Source: an uncultured beta proteobacterium (lineage in GTDB: Bacteria > Pseudomonadota > Gammaproteobacteria > Burkholderiales > Burkholderiaceae_E). From it: DNA of 64,000 nucleotides. Below are positions 37,090 through 47,393 of the stretch, in pieces. The notes beneath the pieces are model-generated. The model had not been told where the DNA came from. It did not search any database and worked only from the letters and a program-made list of their open reading frames with translations. The position numbers and the translations under genes were made by a program. Numbering within the stretch: the stretch's first letter is position 1; each line of letters starts with the position of its first letter. Location: positions 369,296 to 433,295 of the forward strand of contig CAIZNI010000020.1 of NCBI GenBank assembly GCA_903934295.1. Reading direction: 5' to 3'.

Positions 37090-37989
37090 TTGCCCCCCAC
37101 ACCGCCGACCGCTGCCGCCTTGCCCGCTGCCGACCTGACCGCCACCGAATTGACTGCCACCGACTTGAGCGCCACCGAAGCGCCGGCCGCCGCCCGCGCC
37201 GCGCCCCCGCGCGCGCGTCGGATGCTGGTCACCGGCGCGGCGCGACGCCTGGGCCGCGAGATCGCGCTCGCGCTGGCGCGCGCCGGCTGGGACATCGCGG
37301 TGCACTACGGCCAGTCGGCCGAGGCCGCGCAGGCGACCGTGACCGACATCGAGGCGCTGGGCCGCCGGGCGGTGGCCCTGCCGGCCGACCTCGCCGACGA
37401 GGCGTCGGTGCTGGCGCTGTTCGAGGCCGCCTGCCAGGCCCTGGGGCCGCTCGACGGCATCGTGAACAACGCCTCGCGCTTCGAGCCCGACCGGCCGGAA
37501 ACCATCGGCTACGCCGGCCTGGAACGCCACCTCGGCACCAACCTGGCCGCGCCGCTGGTGCTGGCGCGCTGCCTGCACCAGCTGCACACCGGCACCCCCG
37601 GGACCAACGGTCCGGGCGTGGTGATCAACCTGCTCGACCAGAAGCTCGAAAACCCGAACCCCGACTTTCTTTCCTATACCCTCACCAAAGCCGCGCTGCA
37701 CAGCGCCACCAACTTGCTGGCGATGGCGTTTGCGCCCGCGCTGCGGGTGGTGGCGGTGTCGCCCGGCATCACGCTGGTCTCGGGCGACCAGACGGCCGCC
37801 GGCTTCGAGCAGGCCCACCGGATGACGCCGCTGGGTCGCTCCTCGCGCCCGGCCGACATTGCCGATGCGGTGGTGTTCCTGGCCGGTGCGCCGGCGATCA
37901 CCGGCGTGAACCTGACAGTCGACGGCGGCCAGCACCTGATGGCCCTGCCGCGCGACGTGATGTACCTGACCGGGGATTCTCCGAAGTGA
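37090..37989 (+). CDS. SDR-family pteridine reductase-like protein
   Basis: This short-chain dehydrogenase resembles FolM/PTR1 pteridine reductases. The nucleotide motif is VTGAARRLGRE, the Arg-Arg form typical of pteridine reductases. It also has the NNASRFEPD segment, an active-site Tyr-x-x-x-Lys in SYTLTKAAL and the C-terminal VDGGQHL. The start is uncertain. A TTG at 37090 gives 299 residues with a 44-residue low-complexity extension; an ATG at 37222 begins directly at the nucleotide-binding strand. The adjoining folB supports a role in dihydrobiopterin/dihydrofolate chemistry, though a general SDR is possible. Confidence 0.82.
   Translation: MPPTPPTAAALPAADLTATELTATDLSATEAPAAARAAPPRARRMLVTGAARRLGREIALALARAGWDIAVHYGQSAEAAQATVTDIEALGRRAVALPADLADEASVLALFEAACQALGPLDGIVNNASRFEPDRPETIGYAGLERHLGTNLAAPLVLARCLHQLHTGTPGTNGPGVVINLLDQKLENPNPDFLSYTLTKAALHSATNLLAMAFAPALRVVAVSPGITLVSGDQTAAGFEQAHRMTPLGRSSRPADIADAVVFLAGAPAITGVNLTVDGGQHLMALPRDVMYLTGDSPK
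37135..37179 (+). repeat. Three 15-bp tandem repeats in the reductase N-terminus
   Basis: Three consecutive 15-base units encode LTATE, LTATD and LSATE. They lie in the low-complexity extension before the catalytic fold and keep the frame. Confidence 0.8.
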
Positions 37990-38402
37990 ATGAACTGCTC
38001 GATCCGCGACTGACCAACTGCCGGCGCATCTTCCTCCACGAGTTCTCGCTGGACCTGTCGATCGGCTTCCATGATTTCGAGCGCGAGGCGCCGCAGCGCG
38101 TCATCATCGACGTCGACCTGTTCGTCCCCGACGCGCACAGCACCGCGGTGGACGACGAGGTGGCCGAGGTACTCGACTACGACTTCATCCGCCGCGGCGT
38201 CACCGAGTGGGCGCGCTCGCGTCACTTCAACCTCCAGGAGACCCTGATCGACGGCATCGTCGATCTGTGCCTGGCGCAACCGGCGGTGCGCGCGGTGCGG
38301 GCCCGCACCCAGAAGCCCGATGTCTATCCCGACTGCCGCAGCGTGGGCATCGAAGTGTTCCGCTTCCGCCCGGGGCTGCCGGCCCCGACCCCGCCGGCAT
38401 GA
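37986..38402 (+). CDS. folB: Dihydroneopterin aldolase
   Basis: FolB splits dihydroneopterin in folate synthesis. The GTG at 37986 overlaps the reductase stop (GTGA), giving 138 residues. Family marks are [21 protein letters not shown], with the catalytic Glu and Tyr positions partly altered (Phe replaces the usual Tyr after Gly-x-x). DYDFIRRGV and the Lys in [17 protein letters not shown] are also present. The ttcA start overlaps its stop by 4 bases. Three genes are thus linked head-to-tail by 4-base overlaps. Confidence 0.87.
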   Translation: MNELLDPRLTNCRRIFLHEFSLDLSIGFHDFEREAPQRVIIDVDLFVPDAHSTAVDDEVAEVLDYDFIRRGVTEWARSRHFNLQETLIDGIVDLCLAQPAVRAVRARTQKPDVYPDCRSVGIEVFRFRPGLPAPTPPA

Positions 38403-39322
38403 CGGTCGACAAGCAGGTTCGCGAGCGCAACAAGCTGCAAAAGCGCCTGCTGCGACTCACCGGCGAGGCCATCGCCCACTTCGACATGATCGGTCCCGGC
38501 GACCGGGTGATGGTGTGCCTGTCGGGCGGCAAGGACAGCTACGCGATGCTCGACCTGCTGCTGGCGCTGCGCAGCCGCGCGCCGGTTGATTTCGACATCG
38601 TCGCGGTCAACCTCGACCAGAAGCAGCCCGACTTCCCCGCCGATGTGCTGCCCGACTACCTGCGCTCGCTCGACGTGCCCTTCCACATCGAGCACCAGGA
38701 CACCTACAGCATCGTCAAGCGGGTGATCCCCGAGGGCCGCACGATGTGCTCGCTGTGCGCGCGACTGCGCCGCGGCATCCTGTACCGGGTCGCCGACGAA
38801 CTGGGCGCCACCCGGATCGCGCTGGGCCACCACCGCGACGACATCCTCGAAACCTTCTTCCTGAACATGTTCTTCGGCGGGCAGCTCAAGACGATGCCGC
38901 CGCGCCTGGTGTCCGACGACGGGCGTCATGTGGTGATCCGCCCGCTGGCCTATGTGAAGGAGGCCGACCTGATCGAATACGCGCGCTGGCGCGAGTTTCC
39001 GATCATCCCCTGCAACCTCTGCGGCTCGCAGGAGAACCTGAAGCGGCGCGAGATCAAGCAGCTGATGCGCGAGTGGGAAAAGCGCCATCCCGGCCGGGTC
39101 GAGAACATCTTCGCGTCGCTGTCACGGGTGACCCCGTCGCACCTGATGGACCGCAACCGTTACGACTTCGCCGCGGCGCTGCCGACCGGCGAACCGAGCC
39201 CTGACGGCGACATCGCCTTCGATGTCGATCCGGTGTTCGAGTCGGTGCCGCTGCCGGCGGCCGGCGCGCCGGCCGAGCCGGTCGCGATTCAGCTGATGAC
39301 CGGCAGGACCCGCACGTCGTAG
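38399..39322 (+). CDS. ttcA: tRNA 2-thiocytidine(32) synthetase
   Basis: TtcA is an ATP- and [4Fe-4S]-dependent enzyme that thiolates C32 of some tRNAs. The ATG at 38399 overlaps the folB stop by 4 bases. The 307-residue product has the PP-loop [13 protein letters not shown] near 43, cluster Cys pairs in [10 protein letters not shown] (near 118) and a third Cys in IIPCNLCGS. It also has [11 protein letters not shown], which is standard. The C-terminal 50 residues are Pro/Ala-rich and less conserved. Confidence 0.96.
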   Translation: MTVDKQVRERNKLQKRLLRLTGEAIAHFDMIGPGDRVMVCLSGGKDSYAMLDLLLALRSRAPVDFDIVAVNLDQKQPDFPADVLPDYLRSLDVPFHIEHQDTYSIVKRVIPEGRTMCSLCARLRRGILYRVADELGATRIALGHHRDDILETFFLNMFFGGQLKTMPPRLVSDDGRHVVIRPLAYVKEADLIEYARWREFPIIPCNLCGSQENLKRREIKQLMREWEKRHPGRVENIFASLSRVTPSHLMDRNRYDFAAALPTGEPSPDGDIAFDVDPVFESVPLPAAGAPAEPVAIQLMTGRTRTS

Positions 39323-39376
39323 GCGCCCCCGGCGCCGATCGCCGCGCCGACCCACCGACACTCGAAGCGCACCGCT

Positions 39377-39401
39377 GCCTGGACAGGGCCGCCGCCCAGG
39401 C
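39377..39401. terminator. Hairpin between convergent ttcA and DUF5117 gene
   Basis: GCCTGG (39377-39382) and CCAGGC (39396-39401) form a 6-bp stem with a 13-base loop in the 105-base convergent gap. There is no T tract, so termination is only suggested. Confidence 0.35.
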
Positions 39402-39427
39402 CGTCTGACCGGGGAGTCGGTCGCGCG

Positions 39428-42247
39428 CTAGCCCGCGCTGCGGCTCAGGCTGGCCTTGAGCGCGTCGCGCAACGTGGCCAGGCTCTCGTCGAGATGGGCG
39501 AGCGACTCCCGCGACACCTGGCGGCTGCGCATCGCCGACCGGATCTGCTCGGCCAGCCGCAGCGCATCGGCGCGCGCCAGCGAGCGGGCGTCGGCGGGCA
39601 CGCCGGTGGCCGGCCGCATCAGCAGGCCGACCAGCTTGCGCACATGCTCGCGCTGCAGCATCCGGCGGGTCACCACGATCTCGCGCCCGCCCTCCAGTTC
39701 CTGCCAGACCGACTGACGCAGGGTGTCGAAGAGCTCCGGCATGCGCAGCCGGTCAGAGCCCTGGGCCAGCGTGCTCTCGCTCTCCTGGATCCGCGCCAGC
39801 ACTGCGTCGCCCAGCAGCCGGTCGAGCAGGCGGCGCTGCAGCGCGAGAACCGACTGCAGCAAACCCGGCAGCGCGGGCGGCGCATAGCCGCGGTCCAGCG
39901 CGTTCTGCGACAGCCGGGCCACCAGCGTCGGGTCGATCGTCATCGACTGGGCCGAGAACACTTCGCGCGCCAGCAGCGCCAGCGCCTCGCGCTGGCGCGC
40001 GGCCGGCTCGGGCACGAACGAGGGCCGGGCATCACCCGCCAGGTCGCGGAAATAGCGCACGCCCCCGACCTGCTTGGCGGCAAGATCGGCGGCAAATTCG
40101 AACTGGCGCAGTCCGCTCTCGAAGTTCTGACGCAGCACGCCGTAGCTCGCCCCGGCGGGCAGCGCTCGCGTCTGCAGGCGCGCCCAGAGCTCGCGCGAGA
40201 GCTTCAGACGGCGGGTGGCGAAGGCGAGCGGATCGTCACCGAGGTCGCGCTGGTTGACCTGCGGATCGTAGCCGGCCGACACCTCCTCGTCGGTGCCGTA
40301 GGCCAGCGCCGGCTCGCCGCTGCGCCCGGCGATGCGGGCCAGTTCGGCCGTTTCGCTGTCAGGCGCCAGCGGCCGGTAGGCGTACTCGATCGCCCAGTAG
40401 TCGTAGGGCCCGAGCGTGGTCATCGCCATGTCGGCGCGCGGCTCGCCCTCCAGCGGCAGGTTGAAGCCGTTGTAGTCCATCACCGAACCCGACAGCCCGT
40501 TGGCACGGGTGAAGGCCGGGTCGTTCAGACGCGCCGCCGGCACGCTGAGCGAGGCCCGGAAGTTGTGGCGCAGCCCCAGGGTGTGTCCCACCTCGTGCAT
40601 GGTCACGTCCTTGAGCACCTGCGCCACCACCGCCTCGGCCTGCGGGCTGCCCGCGTCGAACTCGCCGCGCGCCTCGAGCAGCGCGAGCGTGAAATCGAGT
40701 TCGGCCAGCGCGTCGCTGGCATAGGTGCAGGCCGGGCCGTGCCCGCTCGCGCCGATGCCGTGATTGTGGAAGGACGACGCCGGGAGGACCGAGGAGGGCG
40801 CAGCAAAAGACGGCGCGCTGGCGCCTGCCGGCGGGGCGGTCTGCTCACGCGCCACCCGGCGCACCAGCCGTGCCCAGTTGTCGGAGATCGCGATGTCGGC
40901 ATCGACGATCTCGCCGGTGCGCGGATCGGTGACCGAGGGACCGACCGCCAGCGCGCCCTCATCGTTGTCCAGGAACCACCGGATCGACGCGTGCCGCAGG
41001 CCGGTGAGGTCCATCGGCGCGTTCTCGGGCTCGAGCGGCGCCTGGATCGCGTTGCGAAAGCCGATCTTCTCGAAGGCCTTGTTCCATTCCAGCACGCCGT
41101 CTGCGATCGCCTGGCGGTAGCGGGCCGGCGTGTTGCGGTCGATCCAGAACACGATCGGCCTGACCGGCTCGGAGAGCTCGGCGGCCGGGTCCTTCTTGTC
41201 GAGCCGCCACCGATTGACGATGTAGCGGCGCGAGTCGCGCTCCACCGGGTTGCCGAAATCATGGGTCTGCTGAACAAAGTGGCCGATTCGCGGATCGGCC
41301 ATGCGCGGGGCCATCGCCGGCTCGGGCAGCGCCGCCAGGCTGTACTGGTAGTCGACGAAGAAGCTGCGCGCGTCCTCGAGATTGCGCGGTGTCGAGGGCA
41401 CCGGGCTGCCCGGGGCGATCGGGCCGGGCGGGGGCGCCGGCAGGCGCGGCACCGAGTAATGCGCCGTCACCTCGAAGACCGCCGCCTGATCGTCGGCGCG
41501 CACCGCGCGAAAGAACGAGTTGCGCGCGTCGAATCCGTAGCTCAGGCGAAACTGCGCCTCGAGCTGGCGCGAGAGTTGCGGCAGGTCGGTGAGCAGCAGC
41601 GCACCGAGCTCGACCAGCACCGACTTGCGCTCGGGGTGCTCGGCGCTGGCGAGCGCGGCCGAGCCGAGCAGGCTGTCGGAAAAACTCAGGCGGGCGGCGC
41701 GGGCGAGGCCGGCATCGGCCGGGGCATCGAAGCGGGTGTTGCGAGCCAGCAGTTGCACAGTGCCGTGCACCCGCCGAAAGGCCACCACATGGCGACCCAG
41801 CGTCCAGTGCGGATACAGCCCGCGCTCGCCCAGGCCGGTGGTGCGCGAAGCGGCCAGCAGGAACGGCCGGTCGAACTGGGCCGGGGTCAGCTCGATCCAG
41901 ACCTTCTCTTCCTTCATCCAGAGGGTGAACAGGCCGTCGATGCGGCGGGCGTCCTTGATGACATCGGCAAACGGCGTCCGGGCGCCGGGCGCGGGCGCGG
42001 CGGGGGGGCGCGCGACGGGGGCGGCAGCACCGTTGGGGGCGGCGGCCGGGGGGGACGAAGGAGGCGTTGCGGGGGACGGAGCCGGAGCCGGAGCCGGGCG
42101 CGGCGCGGCCGCAGCCGCAGCCGCGGAGACCGGTGCCGCACCCGTGCCCGCCGGCCCAGGCGCGGGCCCGCTGCCCGGCAGGCCCGCGCAGGCCGTCACC
42201 AGAAACACCAGGGCACCGGGCAGCGCGATCGAGAAACGACGAGACAT
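39428..42247 (-). CDS. Zinc-dependent metalloprotease lipoprotein (DUF5117/DUF5118)
   Basis: This 939-residue envelope protein begins MSRRFSIALPGALVFLVTACAG with a lipobox ending at Cys21, so it is probably a lipoprotein. A Pro/Ala-rich linker (30-85) precedes DUF5118/DUF5117 regions. The metzincin-like zinc motif HEVGHTLGLRH is near residue 548, and a Met-turn-like SGSVMDYNGF near 590 supports real protease activity. The C-terminal part matches the family's all-alpha DUF4953-type tail. Natural substrates are unknown. An ATG at 42337 lies too far upstream of the signal peptide. It is divergent from ubiB. Confidence 0.87.
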   Translation of the reverse strand: MSRRFSIALPGALVFLVTACAGLPGSGPAPGPAGTGAAPVSAAAAAAAPRPAPAPAPSPATPPSSPPAAAPNGAAAPVARPPAAPAPGARTPFADVIKDARRIDGLFTLWMKEEKVWIELTPAQFDRPFLLAASRTTGLGERGLYPHWTLGRHVVAFRRVHGTVQLLARNTRFDAPADAGLARAARLSFSDSLLGSAALASAEHPERKSVLVELGALLLTDLPQLSRQLEAQFRLSYGFDARNSFFRAVRADDQAAVFEVTAHYSVPRLPAPPPGPIAPGSPVPSTPRNLEDARSFFVDYQYSLAALPEPAMAPRMADPRIGHFVQQTHDFGNPVERDSRRYIVNRWRLDKKDPAAELSEPVRPIVFWIDRNTPARYRQAIADGVLEWNKAFEKIGFRNAIQAPLEPENAPMDLTGLRHASIRWFLDNDEGALAVGPSVTDPRTGEIVDADIAISDNWARLVRRVAREQTAPPAGASAPSFAAPSSVLPASSFHNHGIGASGHGPACTYASDALAELDFTLALLEARGEFDAGSPQAEAVVAQVLKDVTMHEVGHTLGLRHNFRASLSVPAARLNDPAFTRANGLSGSVMDYNGFNLPLEGEPRADMAMTTLGPYDYWAIEYAYRPLAPDSETAELARIAGRSGEPALAYGTDEEVSAGYDPQVNQRDLGDDPLAFATRRLKLSRELWARLQTRALPAGASYGVLRQNFESGLRQFEFAADLAAKQVGGVRYFRDLAGDARPSFVPEPAARQREALALLAREVFSAQSMTIDPTLVARLSQNALDRGYAPPALPGLLQSVLALQRRLLDRLLGDAVLARIQESESTLAQGSDRLRMPELFDTLRQSVWQELEGGREIVVTRRMLQREHVRKLVGLLMRPATGVPADARSLARADALRLAEQIRSAMRSRQVSRESLAHLDESLATLRDALKASLSRSAG

Positions 42248-42362
42248 GGCGCACCCTCCTGCGAATCGGAAAACGCCGATGTTAAGCGTGTTCGGCCACG
42301 GGACGATGGTTCGCCCGCCCCCCAATCGCCCCCACACCCGGGGAATGCCGGTCCGGCTGGAC

Positions 42363-42368
42363 TAGAAT
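42363..42368 (+). promoter_or_regulatory. -10-like TAGAAT directly before ubiB
   Basis: TAGAAT matches 5 of 6 consensus bases and ends 6 bases before the ubiB GTG. If used, transcription would begin at or near the start codon. No -35 or ribosome-binding site is visible. Confidence 0.35.
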
Positions 42369-42374
42369 CCGCGG

Positions 42375-43949
42375 GTGCGCTTCCTCCGTCTTGCCCGAAT
42401 CACCTACGTCGTCTGGCGCCATGGCCTGGACGAGATCGCCGCGACCGGCGCCGCCGCCACGCTGGGCACCCGCAGCTCGCTGGCGCTGGCACGGCTGCTG
42501 CGCCTGGGTCGACGCCTGAACTCGCCGCGCGGCGAGCGCCTGCGCGAGGCGCTCGAGAGCCTGGGGCCGATCTTCGTCAAGTTCGGCCAGGTGCTCTCGA
42601 CCCGCCGCGACCTGCTGCCGGCCGATGTCGCCGACGAGCTCGCACGGCTTCAGGACCGGGTACCGCCCTTCCCCGGCGAGATGGCGATCGCCGAGATCGA
42701 ACGCGGGCTCGGCCGCCCGCTGGCCGACGTCTACGCCGAGTTCGACGCAACGCCGGTGGCCTCGGCCTCGATCGCACAGGTCCACTTCGCCCGCCTGCAC
42801 GACGGCCGCCCGGTGGCGGTCAAGGTACTGCGTCCCGGCATGGCCGACATCATCGAGCGCGACCTGTCACTGCTGCGCACCTTCGGCGGGCTGCTCACGC
42901 GGGTGTCGGCCGACGCGCGGCGCCTGCGCCCGCTCGAGGTCATCGCCGAGTTCGACAAGTACCTGAACGACGAGCTCGACCTGATCCGCGAGGGCGCCAA
43001 CGCGAACCAGCTGCGTCGCAATTTCGCCGGCTCACCGCTGCTGCGGGTGCCCGAGATGTACTGGGACGCCTGCGCGGTCAATGTGCTCACCATGGAGCGC
43101 ATGCACGGGATCCCGATCGGGCGAATGACCGAAATGCGCGACGCCGGCATCGATCTGAAGAAGCTCTCCCGCGAGGGAGTCGAGATCTTCTTCACCCAGG
43201 TGTTCCGGCACGGCTTCTTTCATGCCGACATGCACCCGGGCAACATCCTGGTGGGTGGTCCCGGCCCCGATTTCAACCGCTACATCGCGCTCGACTTCGG
43301 CATCGTCGGCACCCTGTCGGAGTTCGACAAGAACTACCTCGCGCAGAACTTTCTCGCCTTCTTCCGGCGCGACTACCGCCGGGTCGCCGAGCTGCATGTG
43401 GAGTCGGGCTGGGTGCCGCGGCGCACCCGCATCGAGGAACTCGAGTCGGCGGTGCGCGCCTGCTGCGAACCCTTCTTCGACCGCCCGCTCAAGGAGATCT
43501 CGCTGGGCCTGGTGCTGATGCGCCTGTTCCAGGCGTCGCGGCGCTTCGATGTCGAGATCCAGCCGCAGCTGGTGCTGCTGCAAAAGACCCTGCTCAACAT
43601 CGAGGGACTGGGCCGCCAGCTCGATCCCGATCTCGATCTGTGGGTCACCGCCAAGCCCTTCCTCGAGCGCTGGATGATCGAGCGCATCGGTCCGGCCGCG
43701 CTCAAGGACCGCCTGGAGCGCGAGGCCACCCAGTGGGCCCAGACCCTGCCGCAGATTCCGCGGCTGCTGCATGCCGCGCTGGCGCGGCGCGCCGCCGGCC
43801 CGGATCCGATGCCCGAGTGGGCCCAGGCGCTGGTGACGGAAACCCGCCAGACGCGGCGCTGGCTGTCGGTGGCCGCCGGTGCCCTGGTGGTGCTGGCCAC
43901 AGTGGCGGTAGGGTTGCTGGCGATGGTGGTGATGCATTCAACCCACTGA
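42375..43949 (+). CDS. ubiB: UbiB-family atypical kinase/ATPase for ubiquinone biosynthesis
   Basis: UbiB (ADCK/COQ8) is an ATPase that supports ubiquinone synthesis at the inner membrane. The GTG at 42375 gives 524 residues. The KxGQ motif is [16 protein letters not shown] near 70. The Ala-rich loop is ASASIAQVH, the catalytic segment HADMHPGN near 287 and the metal-binding LDFGIVG near 307. Two hydrophobic segments at 495-520 anchor the C-terminus. No ribosome-binding site is evident, and a -10-like box sits only 6 bases upstream. Length matches the family. Confidence 0.94.
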   Translation: MRFLRLARITYVVWRHGLDEIAATGAAATLGTRSSLALARLLRLGRRLNSPRGERLREALESLGPIFVKFGQVLSTRRDLLPADVADELARLQDRVPPFPGEMAIAEIERGLGRPLADVYAEFDATPVASASIAQVHFARLHDGRPVAVKVLRPGMADIIERDLSLLRTFGGLLTRVSADARRLRPLEVIAEFDKYLNDELDLIREGANANQLRRNFAGSPLLRVPEMYWDACAVNVLTMERMHGIPIGRMTEMRDAGIDLKKLSREGVEIFFTQVFRHGFFHADMHPGNILVGGPGPDFNRYIALDFGIVGTLSEFDKNYLAQNFLAFFRRDYRRVAELHVESGWVPRRTRIEELESAVRACCEPFFDRPLKEISLGLVLMRLFQASRRFDVEIQPQLVLLQKTLLNIEGLGRQLDPDLDLWVTAKPFLERWMIERIGPAALKDRLEREATQWAQTLPQIPRLLHAALARRAAGPDPMPEWAQALVTETRQTRRWLSVAAGALVVLATVAVGLLAMVVMHSTH

Positions 43950-44089
43950 AGCACCCGCAACGCGCCGGGCTCGGTAAAATCAAATTCGAGCCGTTCGTCC
44001 CCAGGTCTTCAACCGGGCGACACGGATCGTCAGGCAGGCCCCGGCAACCCAGGGCCGCGGCCCCACCGACCCAGAGGAACACCTTCATC

Positions 44090-45553
44090 ATGCTGATCGG
44101 TTTCGTCCTGCTGTACCTGGCGGTCACCATCGCGATCGGCCTGTACGCCGCGAGGCGGGTGCACAACGCCAAGGACTACCTGGTGGCCGGGCGCAGCCTG
44201 CCGCTCTACATCAACATGGCCACGGTGTTCGCCACCTGGTTCGGCGCCGAGACGGTGCTGTCGGTGTCGGCCACCTTCACCAAGGACGGCCTGAACGGCA
44301 TTCCTGCCGACCCGTTCGGCGCGTCGTGCGCGCTGATCTTCGTGGCGCTTTTTTTCGCCCGCGCGTTTTACCGGATGGACCTGCTCACCATCGGGGATTT
44401 CTATCACAAGCGCTACGGCAAGCTGGTCGAGGTCATCACCAGCCTGGCGATCACCGCGTCCTACCTGGGCTGGACGTCGGCGCAGCTGACCGCGCTGGGG
44501 CTGGTGTTCAACGTGCTCTCGGGCGATGCGCTGTCGCTCAATGAATGCATCATGATCGGCGCGGCGGTGGTGGTGGTCTACACCGCGTTCGGCGGCATGT
44601 GGTCGGTGGCCATCACCGACCTGTTCCAGACGGTGATCATCATCGTCGGTCTGCTGGTGATCGCCTGGCTGATCGGCGATCGCGCCGGCGGCGCCGGCCA
44701 CGTCATCGCCCATGCGCACGCGGCCGGCAAGTTCGACTTCTGGCCGAAGGCCGATGTCGTCCAGTGGCTGCCCTTCGTGGCCGCGTGGATGACGATGGCG
44801 CTGGGCTCGATCCCGCAACAGGACGTCTTCCAGCGGGTCACCAGCGCACGCGATGAACGCACCGCGGTGCGCGGCTCGCTGCTGGGCGGCGCCGCGTATT
44901 TCGGCTTCGCCTTCGTGCCGATGTTCATCGCCTATGCGGCGGTGGTGATCGACCCCGGCTACACCGAGTTGTTCGGCTCGGAGGACGCGCGCGAGGTCCA
45001 GCGCATCCTGCCCGACCTGATCCTGAGCAAGATGCCGCTGTGGGCCCAGGTGGTGTTCTTCGGGGCGCTGCTGTCGGCCATCCTGTCGACCGCCAGCGGC
45101 GCGCTGCTGGCGCCCACCGCGCTGTTCACCGAGAACGTGCTGCGGCCGTTCATGCCGCGCATCAGCGACAAGCGCTTCCTGCTCACCCTGCGGGTGGTGC
45201 TGGTGCTGTTCTCGTGCGCCGCGCTGCTGTTCGCGCTCAATTCGCGCAGCACCATGTACGAGATGGTCCAGAACGCCTACAAGGTCACGCTGGTGGGCGC
45301 GCTGGTGCCCCTGGCGGCCGGCATCTTCTGGAAGCGCGCCAGCGTGCAGGGCGCGCTGCTGTCGGTGTTTGCCGGACTCACCGTGTGGCTGGCCTGCGAG
45401 TTCAATTTCTCCCAGGCGCTGGTGCCGCCCCAGCTCAACGGACTGGGTGCGGCGCTGCTGGGCATGCTGGTGGGGTCGCTCGCGCCGCAGCTGATCACCG
45501 AGCGGCACGCCGGGATGCGGCGCGAGCCGGCGGCGCCTGCGCCTAAAGCCTGA
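44090..45553 (+). CDS. Sodium:solute symporter family protein
   Basis: A 487-residue integral membrane protein of the SSS (SLC5) family starts at ATG 44090. About 13 membrane segments are visible. Characteristic parts are NAKDYLVAGRSLP after the first helix, ATWFGAETVLSVSATFT, TIGDFYHKRYGK, FGGMWSVAITDLFQ and SIPQQDVFQRVTSARDE. The last resembles choline/pantothenate-type members, but the solute cannot be fixed. A TAAAAT -10-like box lies at 43975-43980 in the gap after ubiB. The 3' end overlaps the convergent Dyp gene by 11 bases. The frame continues open far upstream, but that part is a shadow. Confidence 0.9.
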   Translation: MLIGFVLLYLAVTIAIGLYAARRVHNAKDYLVAGRSLPLYINMATVFATWFGAETVLSVSATFTKDGLNGIPADPFGASCALIFVALFFARAFYRMDLLTIGDFYHKRYGKLVEVITSLAITASYLGWTSAQLTALGLVFNVLSGDALSLNECIMIGAAVVVVYTAFGGMWSVAITDLFQTVIIIVGLLVIAWLIGDRAGGAGHVIAHAHAAGKFDFWPKADVVQWLPFVAAWMTMALGSIPQQDVFQRVTSARDERTAVRGSLLGGAAYFGFAFVPMFIAYAAVVIDPGYTELFGSEDAREVQRILPDLILSKMPLWAQVVFFGALLSAILSTASGALLAPTALFTENVLRPFMPRISDKRFLLTLRVVLVLFSCAALLFALNSRSTMYEMVQNAYKVTLVGALVPLAAGIFWKRASVQGALLSVFAGLTVWLACEFNFSQALVPPQLNGLGAALLGMLVGSLAPQLITERHAGMRREPAAPAPKA

Positions 45554-46415
45554 GCAGACGCAGATCGAGCCCCTGCCCGGTGACCGGCGGGCACCAGAAA
45601 TACGCGCCACTGACCGGCTGGCTCATGCCGAAGACGGCATCGCGCAGGCCGTCGTCCATGCCAATCATGCGGCGCAGCTGTGCCTCGAAGGCATCGAACG
45701 AATGCCCGAACGAGACGAACAGGAGCCCGCCCGACTCGCCCTGCACCCAGGGCATCGAGCGGCGCAGCGTGAAGGCCGGCGGCTCGAAACTTTCCTGGGC
45801 GGTGCGCTTCACATGCGCGCTGGCCGGCGCGTCGGCCAACTCCTCGTTGTCGCTCAGACGGCGCCCGATCGCGGCATCGCGCGCCGACGGGGTCATCGCC
45901 GCGATCGCCGGGAAGTCATGGCGCCACTGCTGCACCGCCACGAAGCTGCTGCCGTCGATGCCCGGCCCCACGCCGGTGAGCAGCGCCGCCTCGGCCGCCT
46001 GCGGCCCGCGTGGGTTCTCGGTGCCGTCCTCGTAGCCGGTCAGGTCGCGCCCGCTGCCGTGGCGAAACGCCTCGACCACTCGGGCCAGCCGATAGGCCGG
46101 CCCGAGCGCGCGGGCGATCGCAGCGCCGCGATGAAAAAGCTCGCCCTGATCGTCGCCGCGCAGCCAGCACCACAGCGCGGCGGGGGTGCTGGGAAGCTCG
46201 ACCCCGGCGCCCACCAGCGGCGGGAACGGCCGCAGACCGGGCACGCGTGCCGACAGCTCGGCCACCAGGGTGGCGCCCACGCCGACCACCGTGTCGTGGC
46301 CATCGGCCAGCGCCGCCAGCGCGCGCAGACCCGGTCGCGGGTCGGCGTCGGGCTTCAGGGAAAACGTCAGGTACCGGGCCTGGGCAGGCAGGTCGGCGAG
46401 GATGCCGGGTTGCAT
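45543..46415 (-). CDS. Dyp-type heme peroxidase
   Basis: This is a dye-decolourising peroxidase of 290 residues, starting MQPGILADLPAQARYL. The GxxDG motif is GYEDGTENP near residue 130, the proximal heme His is in AHVKRTAQESF near 200, and the distal Arg lies later. Length and pattern fit the short class B/P enzymes. No Tat signal or encapsulin gene is next to it, so it is cytoplasmic unless packaged by an encapsulin elsewhere. The ATG at 46415 has a weak site upstream; a longer frame reaching 46619 has no conservation. It follows the DUF6279 gene after 17 bases. Confidence 0.9.
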   Translation of the reverse strand: MQPGILADLPAQARYLTFSLKPDADPRPGLRALAALADGHDTVVGVGATLVAELSARVPGLRPFPPLVGAGVELPSTPAALWCWLRGDDQGELFHRGAAIARALGPAYRLARVVEAFRHGSGRDLTGYEDGTENPRGPQAAEAALLTGVGPGIDGSSFVAVQQWRHDFPAIAAMTPSARDAAIGRRLSDNEELADAPASAHVKRTAQESFEPPAFTLRRSMPWVQGESGGLLFVSFGHSFDAFEAQLRRMIGMDDGLRDAVFGMSQPVSGAYFWCPPVTGQGLDLRLLRL

Positions 46416-46432
46416 GGGTGCTCCCGAGGGCG

Positions 46433-47335
46433 TCAGCGGTTGGCGGCCAGCGCCGTTCCCGCCAGGCTGCGGAAATCGTCGGCATAACCGCGCAGGGTGC
46501 GCACCAGATGGCTGCGCTGTGTGGGCGTGGCGCGCGCCAGCATCTGCACCGCCAGGGCATCGCTGGCGGCAATGCCCGCCTCGATGCGCTCGCGGCGGCG
46601 GGCATCGGCCGGCGTCCACATGCCCAGAAGGTACTCGCGGGTCAGCCGCTCGGCTTGCGCCTGGGCAGGTTTTTCGCGGGCGATGCGCTGCAGGAGCGCC
46701 AGCAGCGTGCGATTGCGGTGCTGGCGCTCGGCCAGCCAGATTTCCTCGGTGGCGGGCAGCGCCGCGGCCAGCTGGCGCAGCTCGCGTTCCTGGGCGCCCT
46801 CCAGGCTGCCCAGGAAGAACTCGGCGCGCTTGACCACCCGGTCCCCGCGCGCCTGGATCCGATCGGGAGCCTTGTCCGGCAGGAATTTCTCGCGGTACGT
46901 CGCGTCGGCGTCCTCGAGGCGCTTGCGCAGCCGCTCGATCTGCTCGGGACGCAGCGTGAGCGCAAGCTCGGCCAGGCCCGGTGCCAGCCGCTCGGCGACC
47001 GGCGTCCAGGCCTCGCCAATGCGCCCGCGCCAGGCCGACACCAGCGCGGCATCGGGCTGCGCAACGGCCGCCGGCGGCGCGGCGACGCGCATTCTTTCCT
47101 CGACCTGACCCAGGAATTCGACGTAAACCGGCAACTGGGCCCGACGATGCCAGCGGTGCAGGTCATCGATGTGCCGCGAGGTAATGGCGCGCTGCTGATC
47201 GTCGAGCGAGAGATAACGCTCAATCTGCCAGTGCGACCAGGTGGGCAACATGTCGTAGCCGAACCGGGCCATCGTGCAGCTCGTTGCCGCGAGGCAACTG
47301 GCGACGAGCGGCGCCCAGAGGCGCAATCCCTGCAT
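46433..47335 (-). CDS. DUF6279 lipoprotein
   Basis: The 300-residue product starts [20 protein letters not shown], a signal peptide with a lipobox ending at Cys20. The mature part opens with [24 protein letters not shown], the recognised DUF6279 N-terminal motif, and is otherwise alpha-helical and rich in Arg, Glu and Ala. Function is unknown. It is divergent from glmU with a short AT-rich gap, and the Dyp peroxidase follows on the same strand, suggesting a two-gene unit. Confidence 0.88.
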   Translation of the reverse strand: MQGLRLWAPLVASCLAATSCTMARFGYDMLPTWSHWQIERYLSLDDQQRAITSRHIDDLHRWHRRAQLPVYVEFLGQVEERMRVAAPPAAVAQPDAALVSAWRGRIGEAWTPVAERLAPGLAELALTLRPEQIERLRKRLEDADATYREKFLPDKAPDRIQARGDRVVKRAEFFLGSLEGAQERELRQLAAALPATEEIWLAERQHRNRTLLALLQRIAREKPAQAQAERLTREYLLGMWTPADARRRERIEAGIAASDALAVQMLARATPTQRSHLVRTLRGYADDFRSLAGTALAANR

Positions 47336-47393
47336 GTTAAGATTTCCGAAAACCTTGGAAAACGATCCCAAGTATTTGAAAAACAAGGAAAAA

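Noticed and set aside
39494..45553. A 2,019-codon open frame on the plus strand
   Set aside because: It runs antisense through the metalloprotease gene and out of frame through ubiB; only the last 487 codons are a real protein (the symporter). The openness is a GC-rich codon artefact.
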